Source: Aptenodytes patagonicus
Lineage: Eukaryota; Chordata; Aves; Sphenisciformes; Spheniscidae
DNA length: 64,000 bases
Reading direction: 5' to 3'
Assembly (NCBI RefSeq): GCF_965638725.1
Contig: NC_134960.1
Coordinates: 7,132,501-7,196,500, forward strand
A program made the translations under genes and the position numbers. The first letter of the stretch is position 1; every line of letters begins with the position of its first letter. Below the pieces are notes generated by a model that worked only from the letters and a program-made list of their open reading frames with translations, ran no database searches and was not told the DNA's origin. Shown here in pieces: positions 55,671 to 64,000 of the stretch.

Positions 55671-55926
55671 TCCCGGTCCCCAAGGGTCAGCCCTGCACCG
55701 TGCCGGGATGACGGCATCCCGGTCCCCAAGGGTCAGCCCTGCGCCGTGCCGGGATGATGGCATCCCGGTCCCCAAGGGTCAGCCCTGCGCCGTGCCGGGA
55801 TGACGGCATCCTGGTCCCCAAGGGTCAGCCCTGCGCCGTGCCGGGATGATGGCATCCCGGTCCCCAAGGGTCAGCCCTGCGCCGTGCCGGGATGATGGCA
55901 TCCCGGTCCCCAGGGGTCAGCCCTGC
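55671..55926. repeat. 46-bp minisatellite, about 5.6 copies, each with a hairpin
   Basis: Unit of 46 bp starting TCCCGGTCCCCAAGGGTCAG, copies beginning at 55671, 55717, 55763, 55809, 55855 and 55901 (partial). Units differ at one to three positions. Each unit junction contains CCGGGATG-ATGG-CATCCCGG or the same with ACGG, an 8-bp perfect stem with a four-base loop. The contiguous 46-bp units have no unique spacers, so this is not a CRISPR array. Confidence 0.95.
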
Positions 55927-57088
55927 TCCGCCCCCTTTCTCAGCCAGAAATAACTGCTGTCCCGCGGCTGGACCTTGGCATCTGGGCTGGAGCCCAGCAC
56001 GGGTCGGGGTGAGCAGCAGGGAGCCTGGGGCTGCCGCAGAGGGCCAGCCGGGGCCACCGAGCGCTGGTGGCCGCAGCTTGGCTTTGGTCTCGTCCCCAGC
56101 GCAGCAGGAGAGCATCTTCGGTCCCCGGCATCTGGGGTGTCTCCTGGCCTGGTAGGGGAGGTGAGGTCCCACGCTGGGGTCAGCAGGTGGGTGCACGGGG
56201 CTTGGGGACATCCCAGCCTTGGCGGCGGGGACATCGCCACCGTGGGGGTCAGGGTATGGTCTCCCCAGAGGGGGGGGTCGAGGGAAGGATGGGGCACGGG
56301 TCCCACGCTTGCTGTGCGGATGGTTAATGTTGAACTCGGAGCTGGCAGGGAGCTGCGTGCCAGGCAGCCACAGCTGTGGCCCTGCGGGGACCCCCTGCTC
56401 TCCAGGACTCTTAGGGGAAGCTGCACAGCATCAGCCCGAGCTGAGGGACGCCAGATGCACCAAACAGGGCCGAGCCACTGCCCCGCTCCTCGCACTCGCT
56501 GAGCTGAATGCCCCGGCTGCGCGGGAGGGTGCTGCTGCGGGTGTGCATCCCGGGGGGCTCAGACCAGGGCTGGTCTCCAGCTGCCTCCCCGCAAAGAAGC
56601 GACCCAGCCCAGCGGCCTCGCGCCCCATCTTGCCGCTGGCCAGGCTGGCCAGCTCCCCGGCGGGGTCAGGGTTGTGGCTCCCACAGCCTCGGGGCCAACA
56701 GCTGAAAATAGCTCTGCTGAGGCAGAGGTGTTGTTGGGGGGGGCTGCCAGGGCTCCCGCTCACCCGGCAGGCTGTGGGCAGCGGGTGCTGCTCCGAGGGG
56801 GCTCAGGGCATGAGGCAAGGACAGAACCGGGGCCATTTTCTGCCCTAAAGAAAGGCAGAGAGGGAAGACAAGAAGGAGGGGCTGAGGGGTGGCATGCTTT
56901 GGACATTTCCCTACATCTATTGAAGGGAGTGGAGGGTCGTGTGGGGAAGATGCTGGCCAGGGGAAGTGTTCAGGGATAATGCTGTCTGGGGGAGATGCTC
57001 AGCCGAAGCCTGGCCTCTCCCCATTGCATGCCGGGGGCTGATGCATCCCCATGCTTGGTGTCACCCCAGGGCTGCCTCTCTCTTCCAG
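55927..57088 (+). other. SYNPO-MYOZ3 interval with likely MYOZ3 upstream region
   Basis: No coding exon recognised. It contains CAGCTG E-boxes, including one overlapping a MEF2-like site at 56699-56711, and ends in an acceptor-like CTCTCTTCCAG at 57078-57088. A non-coding first exon of MYOZ3 probably lies here, but no donor could be chosen with confidence. Confidence 0.45.
56699..56711 (+). promoter_or_regulatory. MYOZ3: E-box / MEF2-like composite upstream of MYOZ3
   Basis: CAGCTG (56699-56704) overlaps CTGAAAATAG (56702-56711), one base from the MEF2 consensus CTAAAAATAG. It lies about 0.43 kb before the first MYOZ3 coding exon. E-box plus MEF2 pairs are typical of skeletal-muscle promoters, which fits MYOZ3 expression. 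Function is inferred from motif and position only. Confidence 0.35.
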
Positions 57089-57144
57089 CCGGGCAGGATC
57101 CGTCCCCCTCCCACAAAGCTGCCCTGGGAGCGCGGCAGCAAGTG

Positions 57145-57175
57145 ATGGCCATCATGAGACCAGGCCCTGAAGACG
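57145..57175 (+). CDS. MYOZ3: MYOZ3 first coding exon (aa 1-11, start uncertain)
   Basis: ATG at 57145 gives MAIMRPGPED plus one base of codon 11 before GTAAGG. The exon itself probably begins at 57089 after CTCTCTTCCAG, and the frame is open across all of it. Human MYOZ3 has ten residues before its matching VMAAM. The true start could therefore be in an upstream exon or at this ATG; a second ATG is at 57154. Confidence 0.65.
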
Positions 57176-60100
57176 GTAAGGGGGAGGCTTGGGGGGCCAC
57201 CGGTCGCAGGGCAGTGCTGCCCCCTCTGCCTAGGGGCCAGACCCAGCTCTGGTTGAAGCCACTGGCCCCGCTCCCCAGGGCCTCTGTGCCTGCTTTCTTG
57301 GTCCCCTCTTGCACTACAGCCCCAAGGGGTGGCAATTGTGTGTTGAAGGCTGGAGGGGTCCAGAAGGGAGCAGGAGAGGCTGTTTGAGCCTCTGGAGCTG
57401 AGATAACTCCCTGACAATTCCCCCCACCAAAGAAGCACCAGTCCCTGGGGCAGCTCCTGGCGTGGGCACATGGCTGAGCCGCATGACAGGGACCCCGGTG
57501 AGGGGACACGCTGTCCTTGCGCTGGGGCACGGGGGTCCCCAGCGCTGCAGCAGCCTCAGCTGTAGCTGTGCTCTCCCCCAGCCTCCCCAGTGCCCCGGCT
57601 GGACCTGGGCAAGAAGGTGAGCACGCCGCAGGACCTGATGATCGAGGAGCTCTCCCTGCGGAACAACCGCGGCTCCCAGCTCTTCCAGCAGCGCCAGAGG
57701 CGGATGCAGCGCTTTGTCTTTGAGCATCCCAGCGGCTACAGGGAGGTGGGTCTGCGGCTCATCTCCCGGCTCCAAGCAGGACAGCCCTTCCCCAGCTCTC
57801 GCAGCCTTTGCAGGGAAGCAATTCCTCGTGGGGCTGGGGGTCATGCCCTGCCTCAGCAGGGCAGCCATGCTCAGCTGCCCGCTACGCCGAGACAAAGGGA
57901 GAGCAGACATGGCTTGGTGGGCTGGGCATGGAGATGGGCAAGCATCAGGGTCAGCATCCACTGAAGAGCAAGGGTGCCGGTCCCTCTCTGCACCCACTAA
58001 ACCTCTCTCTTTGCCTCCTGCAGCTCCCAGGGCTGGGGGCAGGTGGCTCACACCGCACCGAGAAAGGCGACCCAGAGGGAACGGCAAACGAGTGGATGGT
58101 GAGTAGGTGGAGGAAGCTCCAAGGTGCCTCCTGAGTCCCGACCGGGGCAGGGAGAGCTCCCTGCGCCCCACTGACTGTCCCCTCCGCAGGCAGAGGAGGA
58201 CGCCGGGGGCCAGCAGAGTTATCACTCCGAGCTCCACGTGGCAGCGTTGCCCCAGGGTGGCCCCCCCGAAGTGCCCAAGAAGACAGAGAAAGTCTTGCAG
58301 ATGAGCAAAGTCCTCAACCCTGATGCTCTGGCCCCGGGTAAATGCCACCTACACCCCAAAGCCAACACCCTTGTAGCCTCAGTAATGCGGGGCTGGAGGC
58401 AGCAAGCTGCTGCCTGCTGAGGGGTCCTCCCCAAAACCCTTCCCCAGAATTTATATATATAAAAATATATAACATATATTTATGTCATACATACGGAACC
58501 CTGCCCCCAACAGCAGATCCTCCATGGCTGTGCGAAGGCAGGGCTGTTCCCAGCCCCCTCTCCCCTGCCCGGGACGTTGCCCCAGCCCGGCTGCAGCCAC
58601 AGCAGCCCACGCTGTCTCTCCCCCCACGCAGGATACTCAGGGCCCCTCAAAGAGATCCCCCCGGAGAAGTTCAACGTCACCGCCATCCCCAAGGGCTACC
58701 GCTCCCCATGGCAGGAGCTCCTCGGTGACAAGGACAACACTGTGCATGGTGAGAACCAGCCACCCGTGAGACCCTCTCCATGGGCCTTCAGGAGCTTCAA
58801 CAGGTAATGCTGGCCGAGGTGCAGGCACCACCAGCCTGTCCATCCCTTGGCCCTTCAGCCCCAAGAAGCACCTACCACACTGCCAGGGGAATGCAATGGT
58901 CCATGCCCTCTTTATACACCACAGCAGAGCAGCAAGGGCTCATGTTGCTCTTTTCCTGCTCAGGAGCTCCTCCGTGCCTCCACTGCTCATCTGTCCCTGC
59001 CTCCAGCAGCTCCCCAGATCTCGTCTCAGCTCCACCACTGGGCTTGTGCAGCCTTAAGCAGCTTGGTCTCACGGGGTAACCTCAGGGATGATGGCTGAAA
59101 TTTGGGAGAAATTCTCATGCACACAGTCCTGGAGAAGGAATCACTGCTGTTCCCAGCTGGGCTTAGCTCTGGGCTGGGTGGAGGAACAGCACAGACACTG
59201 CCAAGTCTCTCTCCTAATTTCCTTAAGGTATCCAAGCAGCTGCTGGAAGCGGTGGGGGTATAAGGTTAATCTTCCCACAAGGTGCTAAAAGGTCACCATA
59301 TTCCTTCCAAACACCTGCTTGAGATTGAAGTCTCCAGGTCCATTTATGGTGGTTCAGCCTGGCAAGCTCCATGCCCTGCGCCTCCTGTGCACCTCCAAAT
59401 TACACTGGGGTCGAGGTTGGGAGCAGAGATGGCCAAGGAAAATCTCCACTCTGGAGAGGTGTTTGGTGGGCATTCAGGAGATGGAGATGTGGTGACAGCA
59501 AAGCACCAGCAGCCCAAGATAGAATAATGGGAACTTTTAAGCTGAACATCATCCCAGGGATTCTGCAAAGGGAGGTCCTGGCTCTCCTCCTCACTGGAAG
59601 CCTCTTTCATGAGGATGAAAGTACATTAGCCTCGGTGGCCTTGCCAAAGTCACCTTCCAGTAGGCAAGCTCCCACTGGAGCTCCCTACCAGGACACAGCA
59701 CTGCTCCCCATCAGACATGGCATCAACCATGGTGCTGGGCCTCTGCAGATGGCAGCTTTCCTGAGCCCGCACCAGGGTTGGATTTGAGTCACGGGGGAGA
59801 TGACCGCTGCGCTTTGGACGCTTGGCAGAAGGGGCTGCAGGGAACTACAGTCCCTCTGCATGGAAACCACGTCCCAAAGGGCAGAGATCAGCCCGACCGC
59901 CGGTGGAGCTGAGATGGCGCTGCCACCGTCCCTTTGCTGCTCTCCTCTCCCTCAGCCCTGGGGCTTTGCCGTGGGGCCTGGCGAGGTGCACAGCACAAGG
60001 CTGCCCCACACTCAGCCCCCCCCCCCCGTGTTTCCCCTTCCACGCCAGTGATAGCGTGGCAGCACACCGGTTTGCACTGGAGTGGAGCTGAGGGAGACGA

Positions 60101-61855
60101 GGTTAACAGAAGGGACAAGAACCCATGGGCAGCCATGGGCAAGTGTGGAGAAGCGAAGGGGCTGCCTTAGCTATTCCCTCAGGGTCTCCTTCCCAGTTAC
60201 TCAGCCATCTTGAGCTTTCCTGGGGCAGTAACCTCCGAGGAGGTGCCACAGGGGGAGAACACGGAGCTGCTGCAGACACTTGGCTCTTTTCTTTCAACGT
60301 TTAGCCATGTTCCTGCCTCAGTATTTATTTAGGGACGGGGACTGAAGCAAGGGCATGTTTCTGAATAATGCTTTACCCCGTACCATTTCTCCCCTCTCAC
60401 ATGCTGCCTTTCTATTTAAAGTCTTGAACTGTTATTTAATACAGATGGATGCTAATTTAACACCAAGCCTCTCGCCACCTCCTCTAATTCTTCACTGAGG
60501 CATGAAGATTCAGCCAACCTGCTTTTAACTGGGCTTTTCACGATCTTCCAAGCTGTTGGCTTTTAAATCACTTTTCAGTTCATCAGATACCAAACTGCAG
60601 AAAAACAAGCTTTTTGGAACAAATCAGCTAGCGAGAAGCCAGTGGTCTTGCTTAAAGCTAGGTGAATCCCAGCACAGCTCACATGGGTCACAGGGCAAGG
60701 GCACGTTCACCACCTCAACAGCAACTGCGTTAAAGCAGGCTGATTTATTCCCAACTTTAAATGTTCAAGCTGTGAGGCAAACACCTTTGGCCACCTTGCT
60801 AAGGTGTGCTGCCTTAAGAGACAGCGAAAACCAAGCTTTGAAAAGAACTGTCTTTTCCCAAAAGGGAGAAAGTTTCCGGAACAAACCTCTCTCATTTACC
60901 TTCCCCTCCTTATTTCTCCCTAGGACACTGTTGCAAAACAGTGCCACGTTACGTTCGAGCAGCGCTTCCCAAAGCAAACATTCCCAGCTATGCCTCATTG
61001 ATAGCTCAGCCTCCATGTGCTGCTCCAAAACCAACATTCTTGGCTTTTTGGGGGCTGGCACTCTCTTCCCCGGTCCCTTTCCACATTTCTCCAGAAAGGG
61101 ATGACAGCTCTTGCCCCTGCACTGCTCCTCCCGTTAGTCATAGTTCAAGAGAAGCTGTCCCAAAAGGCAGACTGGAGCCAGGGCCAAGAGAAAGACATTT
61201 GCCTGCACATGTGCTAGAGCAATCAGGAGGCAGCACTATCAGCCTCGGCCCTCTGCAGAACACATTAGCTGCAGACAAGTCATTTTCTAAAGACCAGGGG
61301 GTTTGTCACCATCACCTGCTCTTAATCTAACCCCCTTCACAGGCAAAACATCTCTACTGCTGTTGGCAGAGGCCATCAAGAGAGACTATGGTAAAGGTAG
61401 GAACGCGCTTCCTCCCTCCCCTGCACAGCCACTGGCGCTCAGGCGCCAAACCCCGCTCTCCAGGCCCACCAAAGCTTGAGGTTGGCTCTGTACAAGAGAA
61501 GCACCTCGCTGGGCTAGCAGAGACTCTAAGGGCACCCTGGGGAGGAAGAGGAGGGTTGTCATTTGCTACGGGCATTGCTAGGTTGCTGCTGGGCTCAGAG
61601 TTAGTAAATCCAGACCTGTTTTTTCCATCAGCTTTACCGCATGCACAACCTCTCCTCGCGACGTGCTAAGTCTGCTTTTTCTCATGCCGCAGGGCTCCCA
61701 CCCCATTTGACAGAGCACTGGTCAGCAACCTGTTGTCTGTGCCTGCCGCGGAGCTGGATAACCTGAGCGCTCTGGAGGCGATCGCCCACAGACCCAACTT
61801 CAACAGGGTGCCGCAAGGTTGGGTGCGGATTCTACCAGAAAGCGATGAGCTGTAG
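57145..61855 (+). CDS. MYOZ3: MYOZ3, myozenin-3 / calsarcin-3 (6 coding exons, 250 aa)
   Basis: This skeletal-muscle Z-disc protein of the calsarcin/FATZ family binds alpha-actinin, gamma-filamin, telethonin, ZASP and calcineurin. Exons: 57145-57175, 57582-57745, 58024-58098, 58190-58337, 58632-58803, 61693-61855. All have GT/AG borders and compatible phases, 251 codons with stop, against 251 residues in human. Conserved blocks include RLDLGKKVSTPQDLMIEELS (16-35), LRNNRGSQLFQQRQRRMQRF (36-55), [28 protein letters not shown] and FNRVPQGWVRILPESDEL. The C-terminal ESDEL fits the PDZ-ligand tail shared by FATZ proteins and myotilin. The central region (aa 66-135) is divergent, as in other family members. 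MYOZ1 and MYOZ2 are less similar, and the position next to SYNPO supports MYOZ3. Confidence 0.95.
57582..57745 (+). CDS. MYOZ3: MYOZ3 coding exon 2 (aa 11-65)
   Basis: The acceptor CTCTCCCCCAG completes codon 11. The exon holds the family-defining LDLGKKVSTPQDLMIEELSL and the NNRGSQLFQQRQRRMQRFVF segment. The donor GAG|GTGGGT is phase 0. Confidence 0.95.
58024..58098 (+). CDS. MYOZ3: MYOZ3 coding exon 3 (aa 66-90)
   Basis: A 25-codon exon between CCTCCTGCAG and ATG|GTGAGT, both phase 0. Its sequence (LPGLGAGGSHRTEKGDPEGT) is poorly conserved, so the assignment rests on strong splice sites, phase and position. Confidence 0.75.
58190..58337 (+). CDS. MYOZ3: MYOZ3 coding exon 4 (aa 91-140)
   Basis: Acceptor CTCCGCAG. 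The sequence includes [10 protein letters not shown] (human PNYRSELHI) and ends ALAP plus one base of Gly140 before GTAAAT. Confidence 0.9.
58632..58803 (+). CDS. MYOZ3: MYOZ3 coding exon 5 (aa 140-197)
   Basis: It begins by completing Gly140 ([20 protein letters not shown]) and ends RSFN plus two bases of Arg197 before GTAATG. PPEKFN and KGYRSPWQE are conserved in the family and contribute to the Z-disc partner-binding region. Confidence 0.95.
58804..61692 (+). other. MYOZ3: MYOZ3 intron 5 (2.9 kb)
   Basis: No coding or repeat feature recognised. Composition becomes less GC-rich from about 60.3 kb. A 182-codon open frame at 60556-61104 has no recognisable domain and lies wholly inside the intron, so I did not annotate it. 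The phases either side (2 and 2) match directly, and the protein aligns to human across the junction without a gap, so no exon is missing here. Confidence 0.8.
61693..61855 (+). CDS. MYOZ3: MYOZ3 terminal coding exon (aa 197-250 plus stop)
   Basis: ATGCCGCAG precedes the base completing Arg197. APTPFDRALVSNLLSV aligns with the human TPVPFGGPLV region, and RPNFNRVPQGWVRILPESDEL aligns with the human end. TAG at 61853-61855. Confidence 0.95.
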
Positions 61856-63373
61856 TACGCGCGCTCCCTTCCCCATCGCCACGGATGCTTTCATTGCTAG
61901 ACTCAAACATACTTCGCACGGTAGGGGAGAGGGGAGCGAGTATTCTTCGTGAAAGCTAAGCTAGTGGTCTCAGGTTGTCATCTACTTCAAGGGGATTTGA
62001 ACAAGCTCAAGTCTGGGACCATTTTGAATTCCCCTCGTACCAGCCATTGTCACAAGGGTGTTTAGTGCTAAGCTAATCAGCCAAGTGCTCATAGTTAATG
62101 CAAGCAGATCCCCGTAAGCTCCTGTACAAAACATCCCAGACAGCCTGTCCTCCTCCCCGCCTCATGGAAAACGGCAGGACCGCCAGCTGCAACACACCAA
62201 GCTGTCTCGCTGCTTCTTCACCAACACACAAGACCTGCTCTGACAGCTGGTGCCTTTGCAGAGAAATTCCATCTTTGGGACAACTCTACATCTGTCGTTC
62301 TGGTCAGGACAGCGGGAGGAGGTGATAATTGAAGAACACCAGCGAAACAAGTTACTGGAGGCACTGGCGTGTTAAGAGCAATTACCTTGGGCTTGGCTGG
62401 ACAACAAAAACAAATGAGGAACCGGGCATCTGCCTGTTTATCAACACATGTACAGCACAGCCGGGATAGATGGGAGGGGAACACTGGGAGTTGGAAACTG
62501 GTGCCTGTTTTCCACAAGCTACTGGCTAGCACTCGGCAGCTGTTATTCTCCCCTTCCTACTGCTATTCGCATGCCTTGCTTAAATGTCCAAGCCCTTGGA
62601 TCGACTTACGCCAAATTTGCTTCGTATAGTTAGTCAATAAGGATCAGGCCCTGCCTGGACCAGCTGCACTGCAAAACTGCACCGGTCTGAAAGATACTGC
62701 CAGGGTATTCTGGCAACTTCAGCATCAGAGGGAAGGAAAAGCAGCGCAGCCGTGACTCCAGAGCAAGCACAGGCTTCTCCGTGAACGCGAAAATCAGCAG
62801 TGAGGATTCGACTACGCAAACGTTTTCAGCAGTGACACTCAGTGGGACACGCAGCTAACAACAGTCTATAGGACAGTCATCAGAACATCTGGAAAACACT
62901 GCTAACCGCTAACAAAAATCTCTAACTTAATACAGGCTTTCTACAATTGCTTTTGTCAGGTTCTTAATGTTACCCTTATTTAATCTTGCAAAAAGCAGGA
63001 GCATCAGGATAAAAGTTTCTTTTTCCACCACTGTGGTTAAACTGGGCAAGTAAATTTTGCGGTAAAAATGCAGTTAACAGCTGCCTCGCTTGTGAAGTGT
63101 ATTTGTAAGGCTGTGCAGACAGATGCGCAGAGGAAATCCCACACAGGGATTCTGCTGCCACAACACACCATCCAGGCAGGAAACTTTTATTGCTCTGTTC
63201 TTCCCACAGAAGCAGGAGGGGACAAGCAAACGGAAAGAAAAGGGCTGTTCCTTAACCATTAAAAATTTATGATGCCCAGCTGCTGTCCTGTTCCAAACCC
63301 ATGTCTCTCCTCTCTGTCCATCAGCTGAAGAAGCCGTGTACCCCTAGGGACCTGGCTGGAAATAATAAATAAA
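61856..63373 (+). other. MYOZ3: Probable MYOZ3 3' UTR
   Basis: Non-coding, moderate GC, no repeats recognised. It ends at overlapping AATAAA hexamers at 63364-63369 and 63368-63373, about 1.5 kb after the stop. Confidence 0.5.
63364..63373 (+). terminator. MYOZ3: Candidate MYOZ3 poly(A) signals (two overlapping AATAAA)
   Basis: AATAAATAAA gives two hexamers. Downstream sequence is only weakly G/T-rich, so usage is uncertain; another AATAAA lies at 63790-63795. Confidence 0.45.
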
Positions 63374-64000
63374 TTGCAGTAACGTAAAGCCTGCTTGCAT
63401 TCGAGACCCCTCTGCACAGCGCTCACGGGCCCCGACTGCAGAGACTCGGAGCCAGAGCAGCGGCAAACGCCGCAGCCCTCCCCGATCCGCCAGCAGGCCT
63501 GTGCCCGTCCTCCAACGCCGCCCTGGGATGGCTCTTACCTGACGAAAACTAAACTAATCACCTGCAAAGCCCAGCTCTTTCTCCAGGGAAAGCCAACCTG
63601 CCTGCCAGCCGTGCCCCTGGTGCCACGTGTGCTATGCCACCTCCAACAGCCTGGCAGGCACGTGTGATGCTGCCAGCCCTTCGGTGGCAGCATCGGTGGG
63701 ACCCTGTGGCGTGGTACAGGACAGCACATAGAACTAGAAGTGGACCCGCTGTCACTGCCCGCTCTGCTTCTTGGCTTCGGCAGCAGCCAAATAAAAATCA
63801 AAGTCCTCAGACACTGTGCTCCAGGAAGCAGTCTAAGCAAAGTCTTGAAAAATTCAAGTATTTTAATGTATTTTTTTTAAAACAAGCAAATGAGGCTTCA
63901 GAACAGGTCCCATCATGTTTTGCTTTACAGAAAGATGTCCACAGATCCATTACATGAAAGCAGCTGACGTACAGATAAACTTAAAATCCTCCAGCCACGT
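63374..64000. other. Downstream of MYOZ3; possible 3' end of a convergent gene
   Basis: No coding exon found on either strand. In human, RBM22 lies next, on the opposite strand. A minus-strand ATTAAA (plus-strand TTTAAT, 63862-63867) in AT-rich sequence could belong to its 3' UTR, but no coding evidence enters the window. Confidence 0.25.

Noticed and set aside
55671-55926. CRISPR array
   Set aside because: Units are contiguous 46-bp repeats with no unique spacers, in vertebrate DNA. It is a minisatellite.
60556-61104. 182-codon open frame in MYOZ3 intron 5
   Set aside because: No recognised similarity, and the flanking MYOZ3 exons join perfectly without it.

Overview
The window is nuclear DNA from a vertebrate, almost certainly a bird. 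It is GC- and CpG-rich with short introns (about 0.1-1.1 kb inside NDST1). It carries three consecutive plus-strand genes, NDST1, SYNPO and MYOZ3, in the order and orientation I know from human chromosome 5q. A fossil LTR at 3.8 kb has ends I recognise from avian endogenous retroviruses. The short introns and strong GC bias suit a small avian chromosome. The species cannot be fixed from sequence alone.

Layout. 1-8166 is presumed NDST1 intron 1; the promoter and first exon lie off the left edge. It holds a MITE-like DNA transposon fossil (863-998) and the LTR fossil (3766-3851). NDST1 coding exons run 8557-16882: 14 coding exons joining without a frame error into 877 residues, against 882 in human. 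The likely 5' UTR carries several short upstream ORFs, the last overlapping the start codon. Candidate NDST1 3' ends are at 18412 and 22096, the latter at the edge of an AT-rich island unlike its surroundings. About 22.5-40.1 kb shows no gene I can support.

SYNPO: an N-terminal coding exon (40398-40860) joins in matching phase across a 9.2 kb intron to the large exon (50024-51951). That intron contains a CpG-island-like stretch (about 43.38-44.1 kb), a good candidate for an alternative promoter. The large exon has an internal donor at 51921/51922 that connects in frame to a further exon at 53243-54022. SYNPO can therefore end in two ways: 796 residues if read through, 1046 if spliced. A poly(A) signal lies at 55557. 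Between SYNPO and MYOZ3 is a 46-bp minisatellite in which every unit contains a hairpin.

MYOZ3: six coding exons between 57145 and 61855 encode 250 residues (human 251), ending in the family's PDZ-ligand tail. An E-box/MEF2-like composite lies about 0.4 kb upstream. Candidate poly(A) signals are near 63364. The last 600 bases may enter the 3' end of a convergent neighbour, RBM22 by synteny, but this is weak.

The three genes do not form a pathway. NDST1 makes heparan sulfate in the Golgi, SYNPO organises actin in podocytes and dendritic spines, and MYOZ3 is a Z-disc protein of skeletal muscle. Their adjacency is conserved synteny. I saw no undescribed system. The most useful leads are the NDST1 upstream-ORF chain, the AT-rich island, the intragenic SYNPO CpG island and the hairpin minisatellite. 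All gene models come from reading exons and splice sites by eye and from remembered human proteins; no alignment was run.
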